This document shows positions 38,355-47,784 of a DNA stretch of 64,000 bases, one piece after another. The stretch comes from Ga0077523 sp038324085 (GTDB taxonomy: Bacteria; Pseudomonadota; Gammaproteobacteria; Burkholderiales; Ga0077523). Position numbers and translations under genes: made by a program. The notes under the pieces were generated by a model. It ran no database searches, was not told the origin of the DNA, and saw nothing but the letters and a program-made list of their open reading frames with translations. How positions within the stretch are numbered: the stretch's first letter is position 1; each line of letters starts with the position of its first letter. The stretch spans positions 1 through 64,000 of the forward strand of contig JBBQHP010000020.1 of assembly GCA_038324085.1 (NCBI GenBank). Reading direction: 5' to 3'.

Positions 38355-38386
38355 CGCAAGCACGTCGAGCGCTCGACGTGCTTGCG
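38355..38386. repeat. 32-bp perfect palindrome between divergent genes
   Basis: The half-site CGCAAGCACGTCGAGC is followed immediately by its exact reverse complement, giving a 16+16 palindrome with no spacer. It lies between the start of the CinA-like gene (38249, minus) and the cupin gene (38502, plus). It could be a dimeric regulator's operator, a hairpin-forming site or one copy of a dispersed palindromic repeat. No T-run follows on either strand, so a simple terminator is unlikely. Confidence 0.85.
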
Positions 38387-38501
38387 CGGTACCCTGACGC
38401 AGCGGCACGCTGCCGTCGCCGCATCGATCGCACCGGCGTCGCGGACGCCCCCTGGGGCCCGCGCCGTCGCGGCAACCCGGGACCATGGAACGGGAGGAGA
38501 C

Positions 38502-38975
38502 ATGTTGCTGAGAAAGCGCGCATTGCTGGGCACGATCGTGATCACGCTCGCGCTGATCGTGGGCTGGGGGGCGGGAACCTTGGGTTCGGGTGCGACCCTC
38601 GCGAGCACAGGCGGTAGGACGATGACGGTCGTGCGCCTCTACACCGGCAGCGACGGCAGGTCCCATTTCGAGGACCTGCAGGTGCCGCTGAAGGACGGCG
38701 GCAAGGTCGGCTTTCTCTCGGAAAGAGTCCGCGCCACGGGCATCCTGTTCCGCGAGACCGAAGGCGACTACAACTACGATTTCCATACCGCACCGCGGCG
38801 CCAGTACGTGGTCAACCTGCAAGGCGAAGTCGAGATCGAAGTGGGCGACGGCACGCGACGCATCCTGCGCAGCGGCGACGTGTTGCTCGCGGAAGACACC
38901 ACGGGACAAGGTCACATCAGCCGGGCGGTGAAAGGGAAGCCGCGCAAATCCCTGTTCATCACCCTGGACGACTGA
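38502..38975 (+). CDS. Membrane-anchored or exported cupin-like protein
   Basis: GGGAGGAG stands just before the ATG. The 157-residue protein has a basic start and a hydrophobic segment (LLGTIVITLALIVGWGAG, about 8-25), which is either an uncleaved anchor or a signal peptide. A single cupin-like beta barrel follows: HFEDLQVPL, DYNYDFHTAPRRQYVVNLQGEVEIEVGDG (fragments, about 90-118) and LRSGDVLLAEDTTGQGHISR. The histidine and glutamine/glutamate positions could bind a metal. Related proteins without the anchor are cytosolic cupins of unknown role. If one starts at the internal ATG (38622), the anchor would be lost, but the SD favours 38502. Confidence 0.75.
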   Translation: MLLRKRALLGTIVITLALIVGWGAGTLGSGATLASTGGRTMTVVRLYTGSDGRSHFEDLQVPLKDGGKVGFLSERVRATGILFRETEGDYNYDFHTAPRRQYVVNLQGEVEIEVGDGTRRILRSGDVLLAEDTTGQGHISRAVKGKPRKSLFITLDD

Positions 38976-39001
38976 GCGCCCGTCCGCCCCTGGCGCGGCG
39001 G

Positions 39002-39991
39002 CTAGAGCGCGCTGAGGCGCTCGAACACGAACCTGTCGATGACGATGCCCTCTCGCGACAGGCGCGCCCGCTCGCGAAACGCGCGCTCGGACGGTATGCG
39101 GATCTCGTCGACACCGGGTGCTCGTCGTGTCGACTTGACCCGGTCGACGAGGTCCGACATCTCGTGCTTGAACTGCTCCGTGGCGGTGAGCAGTTCCGGT
39201 GTGAAGATGATGAACAGGTAGGCGTTCTCCTGCTCCGCGTCGAGCAGCGCGCCCGCCAGCAGCCCGAACGCCTGCATCATGAAGGCGAGCCCGTAGCCCT
39301 TGTGGCCCCCGAACGGGAGCAGCGCCCCGAGCTTGACCTGGGTCGGATCACGCGAGGGCTTCCCGGTGGCGTCGATGCCGACACCATCCGGTAACTGCCT
39401 GCCCTGGCGCTCGTGCAGCAGCAGGTCGGTCATCATGAAAGCGGAAGTGCCCATGTCGAGAATGACCGGCCCGCGCGAACTCGGCACCGCGAACGCCAGC
39501 GGATTGGTGCCGAGCACCGGGGCAATTCCGCCGTGGGGAGCCACCGCGCGCGAACAACTCACCGTATGGATGCCGACGAGGTCCGCGTTCGCCAGCATCT
39601 CCATGTAGTAGGCGCTTCGACCGCTCACCCAGGAATTGGTGACACCGATCACGGCGATGCCCTGCTCCTTCGCCAGATCGATGCCCGCTCGGGTCGCCAC
39701 CTGGAGCGCGTACATTGCGTTGTTGTTGCCGGCATCGAACAGCTTCGACACCGCGGTCTCACGCAACAATCTGATCGGCGTGCACGGCAGCTTGAAGCGC
39801 GGATGCTCGGGGAGATTGAGAATCTTCGGCAGCCCTGAATACTCGTACCCGCAGAGCGCGGCATCGAGCACGTGATCGCCGATGATCCTCGCCTGCTCGT
39901 CGTCGTATCCGAGCGCGCGCAGGGCGCTCTGCGCCAGGGTGCGGGCTTCGGGAACCGTGAGATGCATGCGCCCCGGCGAGATCTCCTTCAC
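39002..39991 (-). CDS. Ldh2/malate-lactate dehydrogenase-family NAD(P)-dependent oxidoreductase
   Basis: The 329-residue protein shows the family's distinctive non-Rossmann fold: LTVPEARTLAQSALRALGYDDEQA near the start (fragments), NNNAMYALQVATRAGIDLAKEQGIAVIGV (about 89-117), APHGGIAPVLGTNPLAFAVPS (about 151-171) and LGALLPFGGHKGYGLAFMMQ (about 222-241). Relatives oxidise or reduce lactate, malate, ureidoglycolate, 2,3-diketogulonate or imines. The exact substrate cannot be told. The usual early His-Ser-His-Gly segment reads CGYEYSG here, a deviation worth noting. It is divergent from pyruvate carboxylase with 224 bases between the starts. Confidence 0.87.
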   Translation of the reverse strand: MKEISPGRMHLTVPEARTLAQSALRALGYDDEQARIIGDHVLDAALCGYEYSGLPKILNLPEHPRFKLPCTPIRLLRETAVSKLFDAGNNNAMYALQVATRAGIDLAKEQGIAVIGVTNSWVSGRSAYYMEMLANADLVGIHTVSCSRAVAPHGGIAPVLGTNPLAFAVPSSRGPVILDMGTSAFMMTDLLLHERQGRQLPDGVGIDATGKPSRDPTQVKLGALLPFGGHKGYGLAFMMQAFGLLAGALLDAEQENAYLFIIFTPELLTATEQFKHEMSDLVDRVKSTRRAPGVDEIRIPSERAFRERARLSREGIVIDRFVFERLSAL

Positions 39992-40215
39992 GGTCGTGTT
40001 CCGGTCTGCATCGGGTCCTGTCCGGCCATCATGAGCGGCGATGGGTCATCCGCGACGCGCGCATCTTGACCCGAAGCAGGGTCCCACGTCACGTGCCCAC
40101 GCCAAGCAGAGTGCTTGCGCTGCTCGCGGATGTCGTTTTGTGCGGGCAGGCCATGGTGCAACGCAGCGTAAAATAGGATACTTCGTCCGACGCCGTCACC
40201 AGATACCCGCCCGCC

Positions 40216-43200
40216 ATGCCTGCCGTGAAATCCCTGCTGGTCGCCAACCGTTCCGAAATCGCCATCCGCGTCATGCGCGCTGCTGCCGAACTGGGCATCC
40301 GCACTGTCTCGATCTACTCCGACGAAGATCGGTTCGCGCTGCATCGCTTCAAGGCGGACGAGAGCTATCGCGTGGGCGAAGGCAGGAAGCCATTGCAGGC
40401 CTACCTCGACATCGAGGACATCATCCGCATCGCGCGCCAGAGCCGGGTCGACGCGATCCATCCCGGCTACGGTTTCCTGTCCGAGAATCCGGCATTTGCC
40501 CGTGCTTGCGCGGAGGCCGGCATCCGCTTCATCGGTCCGACGCCGGAAGTGATGACCACGCTGGGGAACAAGGTCGCCGCGCGTGACGCCGCGGTGGCGG
40601 CCGGCGTGCCCGTGATGCCCGCCACCGGCCCCCTGCCTCGGGATCTGGCGGAAGTAAAAGGACTCGCGGCGTCGGTGGGCTATCCGCTCATGCTCAAAGC
40701 GAGCTGGGGCGGCGGCGGACGCGGCATGCGCGTGATCGAGTCCGAATCCGATCTCGATGCGCAGTTCGACGTGGCCCGGCGCGAAGCGGGCGCGGCCTTC
40801 GGCAACGACGAGGTCTACCTCGAGAAGCTGGTGCGGCGCGCGCGCCACGTCGAAGTGCAGATCATGGGCGACATGCACGGCAACGTCGTGCATCTGTTCG
40901 AGCGCGACTGCTCGGTGCAGCGGCGCAACCAGAAGGTGGTCGAGCGCGCACCCGCACCATACCTGGATGCCGCAAGGCGTACGGAATTGTGCGACGCCGC
41001 GCTGCGTCTGGCGCGCGCGGTCAACTACACCCACGCCGGCACGGTCGAGTTCCTGATGGACGCGGACACCGACCAGTTCTACTTCATCGAGGTCAATCCG
41101 CGCATCCAGGTCGAGCACACCGTGACCGAGCAGGTGACCGGCATCGACGTCGTGCAGTCCCAGATCCGGATCACGGAAGGCGCGCGCATCGGCGACCCGA
41201 GCTGTCCGGTGCCCGCCCAGGCCGACATCCGCTTGAATGGGCACGCGCTCCAGTGCCGCATCACGACCGAAGACCCCGAAAACAATTTCACCCCGGACTA
41301 CGGACGTATCACCGCGTATCGCAGCGCGGCCGGCTTCGGCTTGCGGCTCGACGGCGGCACCGCCTACACCGGCGCGGTTATCACGCCGTTCTACGATTCG
41401 CTGCTGGTCAAGGTGACGGCCTGGGCGCCGACCCCGCACGAGGCCATCCGCCGCATGGACCGGGGCCTCCGGGAATTCCGCATCCGCGGCCTGTCCACCA
41501 ACCTCCAGTTCGTCGAGAACGTCATCAACCATCCCGACTTCATCGCCGGGACGGTCACCACCCGCTTCATCGACACGACCCCGGAACTGTTCAGCTTCAT
41601 CAAGCGTCGCGACCGCGCGACGCGCGTGCTGCGCTACATCGGTGATGTCACGGTCAACGGCCATCCCGACATGAAGGGTCGCCCGAAACCGGATCTCTCC
41701 CATGCCCATGTGACACGGCCGGAAGTGGACCTGACCGCGCCGACCCCGCCCGGCACGCGCGACCGACTGCGCGCCCTCGGTCCCGAGAAGTTCGCCGAAT
41801 GGATGCTGGCCGAACCGCGCGTGCTGTTGACCGACACCACCATGCGCGATGCGCACCAGTCGCTCTTCGCCACGCGGATGCGCACCTACGACATGCTGCG
41901 CATCGCTCCCGCCTATGCGCGCCTGGCGCCTGGCCTCTTTTCCCTCGAATGCTGGGGCGGCGCGACGTTCGACGTGGCATTGCGCTTCCTGAAGGAAGAC
42001 CCCTGGCTGCGGCTCGCGCAACTGCGCGAGGCGGTACCCAACGTGCTGATCCAGATGCTGCTGCGCGCTTCCAACGCGGTGGGCTACACCAACTATGCCG
42101 ACAACGTGGTGCGCTACTTCGTCGCGCAGGCGGCCCGGGGGATGGACGGCAAGGGCGGCGTCGACCTGTTCCGCGTCTTCGATTCGCTCAACTGGGTCGA
42201 GAACATGCGCGTGGCGATCGACGCGGTGCGCGAGGCCGGTGCCTTGTGCGAGGGCGCGATCTGCTACACCGCGGACCTGCATGATGCCTCGCGCAAGTAT
42301 TCGCTCGCGTATTACGTCGACCTCGCGCGCCAGTTGCAGCGCGCCGGCGTGCACATCCTCGGCATCAAGGACATGTCCGGCGTGTGCCGGCCGCGGGCCG
42401 CGGCGGCGCTGGTCAAGGCGCTGAAGGAACAGACCGGACTGCCGATCCATTTCCACACGCACGACACCAGCGGCATCGCGGCTGCCTCGGTTCTCGCCGC
42501 CATCGAAGCCGGCGCCGACGCGGTCGACGGAGCACTGGACTCCATGAGCGGGCTCACCTCGCAGCCCAATCTCGGCGCCATCGTCGCCGCGCTGGAGGGC
42601 GCGCCGCGCGACCCGTGCGGGCCGGAGAGCGGCGTCGACCGCGCCGCGCTGCAGGCCTTGTCGGACTACTGGGAAGGGGTGCGCAAGTACTACGCGCCGT
42701 TCGAGGCCGACATCCGTTCCGGCACTTCCGATGTCTATCGCCACGAGATGCCGGGCGGTCAGTACACCAATCTGCGCGAACAGGCGCGGTCGATGGGCCT
42801 CGAACATCGCTGGCCGGATGTCTCGCGCGCCTATGCCGACGTGAACAAGCTGTTCGGCGACATCGTCAAGGTCACGCCCACCTCCAAGGTCGTGGGCGAC
42901 ATGGCGCTGTTCATGGTGGCGAACGATCTCACCCCCGAAGCCGTGCTGGATCCGACGCGCGAGGTCGCCTTCCCGGAATCGGTGGTATCGCTGTTCAAGG
43001 GCGAACTCGGTTTTCCGCCCGACGGATTCCCCGAGGCGCTGGCGCGCAAGGTGCTGAAGTGCGACACCTCCGCCGCGATCCTGCCGGCGCCGCCGCAACC
43101 CTATCGTCCCGGCGATTCGCTGCCCGCAGTGGATCTCGACGCCGCACGCAGGGATGCGACCAAGGCCGCCGAGCGGCACATCTCGGACACCGATCTTGCG

Positions 43201-43710
43201 TCGTACCTGATGTATCCCAAGGTGTTCAAGGAATACGCGGAACATCACCGGCACTACGGCGACGTGAGCATTCTGCCCACGGCGACCTTCTTCTACGGCA
43301 TGCGCGAGCGCGAGGAGATTGCAGTCGATCTCGATCCGGGCAAGACCCTGGTCATCCGCATGCAGGGGCTCGCGCCGGGCGACGAGGACGGGTTGGTGAA
43401 GGCCTTCTTCGAACTGAACGGGCAGGCCCGGACCATGCGCATCGAGAAGGCCGGGGCGGCGAAGGCGCACCGGCGGGCCCAGGCCGACCCCGCCAACCCG
43501 GCCCACGTGGCGGCGCCGATGCCGGGCATGATCGTGACGGTGGCGGTCAAGGTCGGGCAGACGGTCAAGGCAGGTGACCCGCTGGTCTCCATCGAAGCCA
43601 TGAAGATGGAATCCCAGATCCGCGCCGACCGTGACGGCACCGTGAAGGCGGTCCTGGTGAAGTCGAGCGACACCGTGGCGGCCCGCGATCTGCTGCTGGA
43701 ATTCGGTTGA
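40216..43710 (+). CDS. pyc: Pyruvate carboxylase (single-chain, biotin-dependent)
   Basis: The 1,164-residue protein carries all three parts. Biotin carboxylase (about 1-455): LLVANRSEIAIRVMRAA, GYGFLSENP, KASWGGGGRGMR, EVNPRIQVEHTVTEQ. Carboxyltransferase (about 530-830): LTDTTMRDAHQSLFATRMRT (fragments), FSLECWGGATFDVA, HFHTHDTSGIA. C-terminal biotinyl domain with the biotinylation lysine K1130 in EAMKMES. It makes oxaloacetate from pyruvate, bicarbonate and ATP to refill the TCA cycle. Length is normal for the one-chain form. A long antisense frame across it is an artefact of GC-rich codon use. Confidence 0.97.
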   Translation: MPAVKSLLVANRSEIAIRVMRAAAELGIRTVSIYSDEDRFALHRFKADESYRVGEGRKPLQAYLDIEDIIRIARQSRVDAIHPGYGFLSENPAFARACAEAGIRFIGPTPEVMTTLGNKVAARDAAVAAGVPVMPATGPLPRDLAEVKGLAASVGYPLMLKASWGGGGRGMRVIESESDLDAQFDVARREAGAAFGNDEVYLEKLVRRARHVEVQIMGDMHGNVVHLFERDCSVQRRNQKVVERAPAPYLDAARRTELCDAALRLARAVNYTHAGTVEFLMDADTDQFYFIEVNPRIQVEHTVTEQVTGIDVVQSQIRITEGARIGDPSCPVPAQADIRLNGHALQCRITTEDPENNFTPDYGRITAYRSAAGFGLRLDGGTAYTGAVITPFYDSLLVKVTAWAPTPHEAIRRMDRGLREFRIRGLSTNLQFVENVINHPDFIAGTVTTRFIDTTPELFSFIKRRDRATRVLRYIGDVTVNGHPDMKGRPKPDLSHAHVTRPEVDLTAPTPPGTRDRLRALGPEKFAEWMLAEPRVLLTDTTMRDAHQSLFATRMRTYDMLRIAPAYARLAPGLFSLECWGGATFDVALRFLKEDPWLRLAQLREAVPNVLIQMLLRASNAVGYTNYADNVVRYFVAQAARGMDGKGGVDLFRVFDSLNWVENMRVAIDAVREAGALCEGAICYTADLHDASRKYSLAYYVDLARQLQRAGVHILGIKDMSGVCRPRAAAALVKALKEQTGLPIHFHTHDTSGIAAASVLAAIEAGADAVDGALDSMSGLTSQPNLGAIVAALEGAPRDPCGPESGVDRAALQALSDYWEGVRKYYAPFEADIRSGTSDVYRHEMPGGQYTNLREQARSMGLEHRWPDVSRAYADVNKLFGDIVKVTPTSKVVGDMALFMVANDLTPEAVLDPTREVAFPESVVSLFKGELGFPPDGFPEALARKVLKCDTSAAILPAPPQPYRPGDSLPAVDLDAARRDATKAAERHISDTDLASYLMYPKVFKEYAEHHRHYGDVSILPTATFFYGMREREEIAVDLDPGKTLVIRMQGLAPGDEDGLVKAFFELNGQARTMRIEKAGAAKAHRRAQADPANPAHVAAPMPGMIVTVAVKVGQTVKAGDPLVSIEAMKMESQIRADRDGTVKAVLVKSSDTVAARDLLLEFG

Positions 43711-43928
43711 GCCGACAACTCGCCGGCGCATATCCGGTCCCGGCAACAGCCGGAAGGGGGATGTGCGTCGCGCTCCGTGCAAATTCATTGACAGGTCGAC
43801 GCATCGAACATAACCTCACGTTCTAATAGGTTTGCATGCAGATCGTGGCCGTGAAGTTGCGCGGACCCATGGCGCCAAGAGCCTTCCGCACCGCCCGGAC
43901 AACACGCTTGAATCAGGAGACTTGCCGC

Positions 43929-44699
43929 GTGAACAAGAGCTTACGTAATCCCCTCCGCCTGCGTCAGGCGCTCGCCATCGCCGCACTCACATTGACCGCG
44001 TCGTTTGCCCAGGCCACCAGTTTCCTGGGATACGACATGCAGCTGGTCGGATCAGCCTCGGTCCTTGATCCGCTGAACCTCCAGATGACGCCGAACGCGA
44101 CCGACAACGTGGGCGCCGCGTGGGTGACGACGGCTCTGTCGACCACGCAGGACTTCTCCGCGAATTTCTCCTTCTCCATCTCCGGCACCCCCACGATCGC
44201 CGACGGCATCGCCTTCGTCCTCCAGTCGGGCGGCACCAGCGCGATCGGTTCCGGCGGCGGCGGCATCGGCCTGGGAGGACTCGACGCGGTCGCATCGGTC
44301 ATCCACACGTTCGCCAACAATCACGTGGGCTTCACCGGGAACGGGGACCCGTTCTCCGTGCAGGACGTGCCCACGGACCTCGGCGCGGCGACGTCGATCA
44401 CCGGCTTCCAGACGGTGAGCTATGACTCCATTGGCAAGACGATGTTCATGACCGGCATCGTCACGGTCGATGGCACCGACTTCGAAGTGTCGGACGTCCT
44501 GAGCGTCGACCTCGAGGCGCGCTTCGGCTCGAGCATGTACGTCGGATTCACCGGCGCGACCGGGGCGTTGTCCTCGGATCAGCGCATCACCGATTTCTCG
44601 CTGGCGCCGGCGCCGGTTCCCGAGCCCGAGACCTACGCGCTGATGCTCGCCGGACTGGGACTGGTGGGATGGCAACTGCGCCGCCGTAGACACGCTTGA
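43929..44699 (+). CDS. Exported PEP-CTERM protein with lectin-like body
   Basis: I chose the GTG at 43929 because CAGGAGA lies 8 bases upstream and a signal peptide (LRQALAIAALTLTASFAQA) follows. The ATG at 43836 would add an unlikely 31-residue lead. The 256-residue protein has a beta-rich body with GIAFVLQSGG, NNHVGFTGNGDP and GSSMYVGFTGATG, which resembles legume-type (L-type) lectin folds found in other PEP-CTERM proteins. It ends with the sorting tail VPEPETYALMLAGLGLVGWQ and RRRRHA. It is likely exported and processed by an exosortase, and may bind polysaccharide (inference). A TTGACA at 43788-43793 could be its -35 box. Confidence 0.85.
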   Translation: MNKSLRNPLRLRQALAIAALTLTASFAQATSFLGYDMQLVGSASVLDPLNLQMTPNATDNVGAAWVTTALSTTQDFSANFSFSISGTPTIADGIAFVLQSGGTSAIGSGGGGIGLGGLDAVASVIHTFANNHVGFTGNGDPFSVQDVPTDLGAATSITGFQTVSYDSIGKTMFMTGIVTVDGTDFEVSDVLSVDLEARFGSSMYVGFTGATGALSSDQRITDFSLAPAPVPEPETYALMLAGLGLVGWQLRRRRHA

Positions 44700-44756
44700 C
44701 CTGCACGTAGGCAGTTCCTTCCCGGCAGCTGCTGCGACGAGCAGCGGCTGCCACGC

Positions 44757-44790
44757 AAAAACCGCAGCCGCATGGCTGCGGTTTTTTGTT
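44757..44790 (+). terminator. Rho-independent terminator after the lectin-like PEP-CTERM gene
   Basis: AAAAACCGCAGCC - GCAT - GGCTGCGGTTTTTT forms a perfect GC-rich stem extended by A/T pairs, and a run of six T follows the stem. It lies 58 bases after the gene's stop. Confidence 0.9.
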
Positions 44791-44910
44791 GGTACTGTCT
44801 CCGGTGGCCGGCCGGGTGGATCAACGGCACCCAGCCGTCCGGGCGATCGCTCGAGCGCAAATCTGTGCTTCAATCGCGCTGACGTTCCTGTCGCTCGCCC
44901 TGGAGGGGAC

Positions 44911-45981
44911 ATGATTTCGCGTAGAACCGGTTTGCTCGCGGCGCTGCTCGGCTGCGCAGTGTTGCTCGCCGCCCCGGCGCAGGCCGCAAGGTTCACGATG
45001 GTGATCAGCCATCTGGGGCCGGAGGACCTCGGCAACAACGAAATGCACCCCGCGTTGAAGCATTTCGAGTCGCTGGTCGAAGCGCGCACCAACGGCGACA
45101 TCGATGTGCAGGTCTTCGGCAACGGCCAGCTCGGCTCCGAAGTGGAGACGGCGAAACAGGCGCAGGCGGGCAAGACAGTGCAAGCCACCCTGATCTCGTC
45201 CGGGGCGATGTCCTCGTTCTTTCCCGCCTACCAGATCATCACCACGCCGTTCCTGTTCTCCAGTTATCGCGCTGCCCGCGCTTATTTCGACGGCGAATGG
45301 CACGCGAACTTCATGCGCGGCGCGCTGAAGGGCAGCGGCCTGCGCTATCTCGGCACACTGGACGACGGCGGCGGCTTCGTCGCGTTCACCAACAACAAGC
45401 GCCTCATCAAGACGGTCGAGGACTTGAAGGGGCTCAAGATCCGGGTCGAGGAGAATCCCGCCCACGTCGCCACGATGAAGGCTCTCGGGGCGTCCGCGAC
45501 GCCGCTGCCCTGGGGCGAGGTACTGACCGCGCTCGGCACCGGGCTCGCCGATGGCCAGTTCAATGCCCCCGGCATCAGCCTCGCCTTCAAGCTCTGGGAG
45601 GTGAACCAGTACACGACGTGGAGTGGTCACGTCTACAACACGATCTCGTGGATGATGAGCGACAAGTGGTACCAGACGTTGCCTGCCGGGTACAAGCAGG
45701 TCATCGTGGAGGCCGCCCGCGAAGCCACCCAGGTCGCCCACGGCATCGCGGTGCTGGCTGCGATCAAGGGCTGGGATGCGTCCTGCAAGAAATTCAAGCA
45801 GTGCTGGATCCTGACCAAGGTCGAGCGCGACCGGATGGCCGCCGTGGCACGGCCCGCCTGGAAACAGTGGGCCACCCGGGATTTCGGGATCGACGTGAAG
45901 CTCGTCGACCAGCTCTGGTCGGAAGTCGCCCGCATCGAGAAGGAAGTCAGCGCGCTGGACCTGAAGCGCTACGGGCAGTAA
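44911..45981 (+). CDS. dctP: TRAP transporter substrate-binding protein, DctP family
   Basis: The 356-residue periplasmic protein has a signal peptide ending PAQAA and DctP features: ALKHFESLVEARTNGDIDVQVFGNGQLGSE (fragments, about 49-78), PFLFSSYRAARAYFDG, the specificity-region segment DLKGLKIRVEENP (about 172-184) with its arginine, and SWMMSDKWYQTLP. It binds an organic acid or related solute and delivers it to DctQM. The conserved Arg of the KIRV motif usually clamps a carboxylate. The exact ligand is unknown. It leads a three-gene operon. Confidence 0.93.
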   Translation: MISRRTGLLAALLGCAVLLAAPAQAARFTMVISHLGPEDLGNNEMHPALKHFESLVEARTNGDIDVQVFGNGQLGSEVETAKQAQAGKTVQATLISSGAMSSFFPAYQIITTPFLFSSYRAARAYFDGEWHANFMRGALKGSGLRYLGTLDDGGGFVAFTNNKRLIKTVEDLKGLKIRVEENPAHVATMKALGASATPLPWGEVLTALGTGLADGQFNAPGISLAFKLWEVNQYTTWSGHVYNTISWMMSDKWYQTLPAGYKQVIVEAAREATQVAHGIAVLAAIKGWDASCKKFKQCWILTKVERDRMAAVARPAWKQWATRDFGIDVKLVDQLWSEVARIEKEVSALDLKRYGQ

Positions 45982-45992
45982 CGGGCGCGCGA

Positions 45993-46499
45993 ATGCCGAT
46001 CGGCGACCGGCTCCGGTCACTCAGCGATCGCCTGAATACGGCTGTGATTGCGGTCTGCATCGCCTGCGTGCTCGCGATGCTGGCGATCTCGTTCGCCGGT
46101 TTCTTCTACATGGCCGCGACCGGCGAAGCTCTGAGCTGGACCTATTCGCTCGCGCGCCTGTTCATCCCCTGGATCGGCATGCTGAGCATCACCGTGGCCT
46201 TCAGGAGCGGCGAACACGTGGCCATGAGCCTGCTTTTGCGGCTCGCGCCCCGGTGTGTGGCGGCCGCGCTTCGATGGACGGTCGTGGCGCTGATCGCGCT
46301 GTTCGCGCTGCTGCTGGTCTGGTTCGGCTGGGACTTCTTCGTCGGGTCGAATCGCTATTACATGGTGTCCGACCAGATCCAGATCCATGCCGGCTGGGTG
46401 ACCGCCTGCATCCCGATCACCGGCGTGATCCTGCTGTTGCATCTCGTGAACGGTCCCGACCTGCTGGAACCGTTGCATCCGGCGACGGAGCGCGACTGA
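45993..46499 (+). CDS. dctQ: TRAP transporter small permease, DctQ family
   Basis: The 168-residue protein starts 11 bases after dctP and has four membrane helices (about 17-37, 50-68, 88-112, 132-152), the DctQ topology, with the typical segment FIPWIGMLSITVAFRSGEHVAM. It pairs with DctM to form the sodium-driven transporter. Its stop overlaps the dctM start by one base (TGATG). Confidence 0.9.
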   Translation: MPIGDRLRSLSDRLNTAVIAVCIACVLAMLAISFAGFFYMAATGEALSWTYSLARLFIPWIGMLSITVAFRSGEHVAMSLLLRLAPRCVAAALRWTVVALIALFALLLVWFGWDFFVGSNRYYMVSDQIQIHAGWVTACIPITGVILLLHLVNGPDLLEPLHPATERD

Positions 46500-47776
46500 T
46501 GGCGGCTGCCCTGCTGGTCTTCGTCGTCGTGCTGCTGATCGGCGCACCCATCGCGCTGGTGATGCTGTTCTCCGGGCTCGGGGGCGCCCTGTCCCTCGGC
46601 GGCACGGCGTTCCTCGAAATCGTGGCCGACCGCATGTTCTCCGGCGTCAGCAGCTTCCTGCTGATGGCCGTTCCGTACTTCATCTTCACCGCCGAGCTGA
46701 TGAATCGCGCCGGGCTCACGCAGCGCATGATCGACTTCAACAACGCGCTGCTCGGCCGGGTGCGCGGGGCCCTGAGCCACGTGAACATCACCAGCAGCCT
46801 GCTGTTCGCCGGCCTCACCGGCGCTGCGGTCACCGATGCAGTCGCCATCGGCAAGCTGCTGATCCCCGCCATGAAGAAGGAAGGGTACCCCGCGCCCTAC
46901 GCCGCCGCGGTCACCGCGTGCGCCTCGGTGATCGGGCCGATCATTCCACCGAGCATCGTCATGGTGGTCTACGCCACCATGCTCTATGACGTGTCGGTGA
47001 TCTCGCTGTTCATCGCCGGCATCGTGCCCGGGCTGCTGCTCGCCGTGTCGTTGCTTGCGGTGAGCGCCTGGCTCGCGTGGCGCCGTGGATTTCCGGTGCA
47101 TGGCAATGCGAGCCTGCGACTCGCCGTGCGCGCCTTCCTGCCGACCGTGCCGGCCCTGCTCGTGCCGGTGATCATCCTGGGCGGCATCCTGAGCGGCTGG
47201 AGCACCGTCACGGAGGCCTCGGCGTTCGCTGCCGTGTATGCGATCGCGATCGGCATGCTCGTCTATCGGACGCTCACCTGGCGCCACGTCATCGCGGCGC
47301 TCGTCACGACCGTGCGCCTGTCGGGCGTCGTGTTCTTCCTGCTGGCGACCGCCACGGTACTGGGCTGGTTCGTCACCCGGTCCGGCGTCACGCGCGAAGC
47401 GGCGGAACTGATTGCCGGCTTCAGCACCGATCCGATCGTGCAGATCATGCTGGTGAACGTGCTGTTGCTGGCGATCGGCACGATGGTGGACGTGTTGCCG
47501 GCACTGGTGATCGTCGCTCCGGTCCTGGCGCCGGCCATGACCCAGCTGGGCTTCGATCCGCTGCATTTCGCGATGGTGATGATCCTCACCCTGAACGTCG
47601 GCAATGTGACGCCGCCCGTCGGCATGTCGCTGATGACCACGGCACGGATCGCAGGCGTCAGCTACGAAAGCGCGATTCGCGCGTCGCTGCCCTTCTACGC
47701 GAGCTTCATCGCGGTAATCGTGATCGTATCGGTGTGGCCGCAGACGGTGCTCTGGTTGCCGGGCCTGGTGCGGTAG
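46499..47776 (+). CDS. dctM: TRAP transporter large permease, DctM family
   Basis: The 425-residue protein has about twelve helices and family motifs: LLMAVPYFIFTAELMNRAG (about 55-73), GLTGAAVTDAVAIGKLLIPAM, IGPIIPPSIVMVVYA (about 141-155), LLLAIGTMVDVLPALVIVAPVLAPA (fragments) and NVTPPVGMSL. It carries substrate across the inner membrane with sodium ions. The gene ends 8 bases before the convergent pentapeptide-repeat gene. Confidence 0.95.
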   Translation: MAAALLVFVVVLLIGAPIALVMLFSGLGGALSLGGTAFLEIVADRMFSGVSSFLLMAVPYFIFTAELMNRAGLTQRMIDFNNALLGRVRGALSHVNITSSLLFAGLTGAAVTDAVAIGKLLIPAMKKEGYPAPYAAAVTACASVIGPIIPPSIVMVVYATMLYDVSVISLFIAGIVPGLLLAVSLLAVSAWLAWRRGFPVHGNASLRLAVRAFLPTVPALLVPVIILGGILSGWSTVTEASAFAAVYAIAIGMLVYRTLTWRHVIAALVTTVRLSGVVFFLLATATVLGWFVTRSGVTREAAELIAGFSTDPIVQIMLVNVLLLAIGTMVDVLPALVIVAPVLAPAMTQLGFDPLHFAMVMILTLNVGNVTPPVGMSLMTTARIAGVSYESAIRASLPFYASFIAVIVIVSVWPQTVLWLPGLVR

Positions 47777-47784
47777 GGCCGAGT

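Noticed and set aside
39988..43788. Minus-strand open frame of 1,266 codons
   Set aside because: It is antisense to pyruvate carboxylase. The plus strand has all biotin-carboxylase, transferase and biotinyl motifs, while the minus frame has none.
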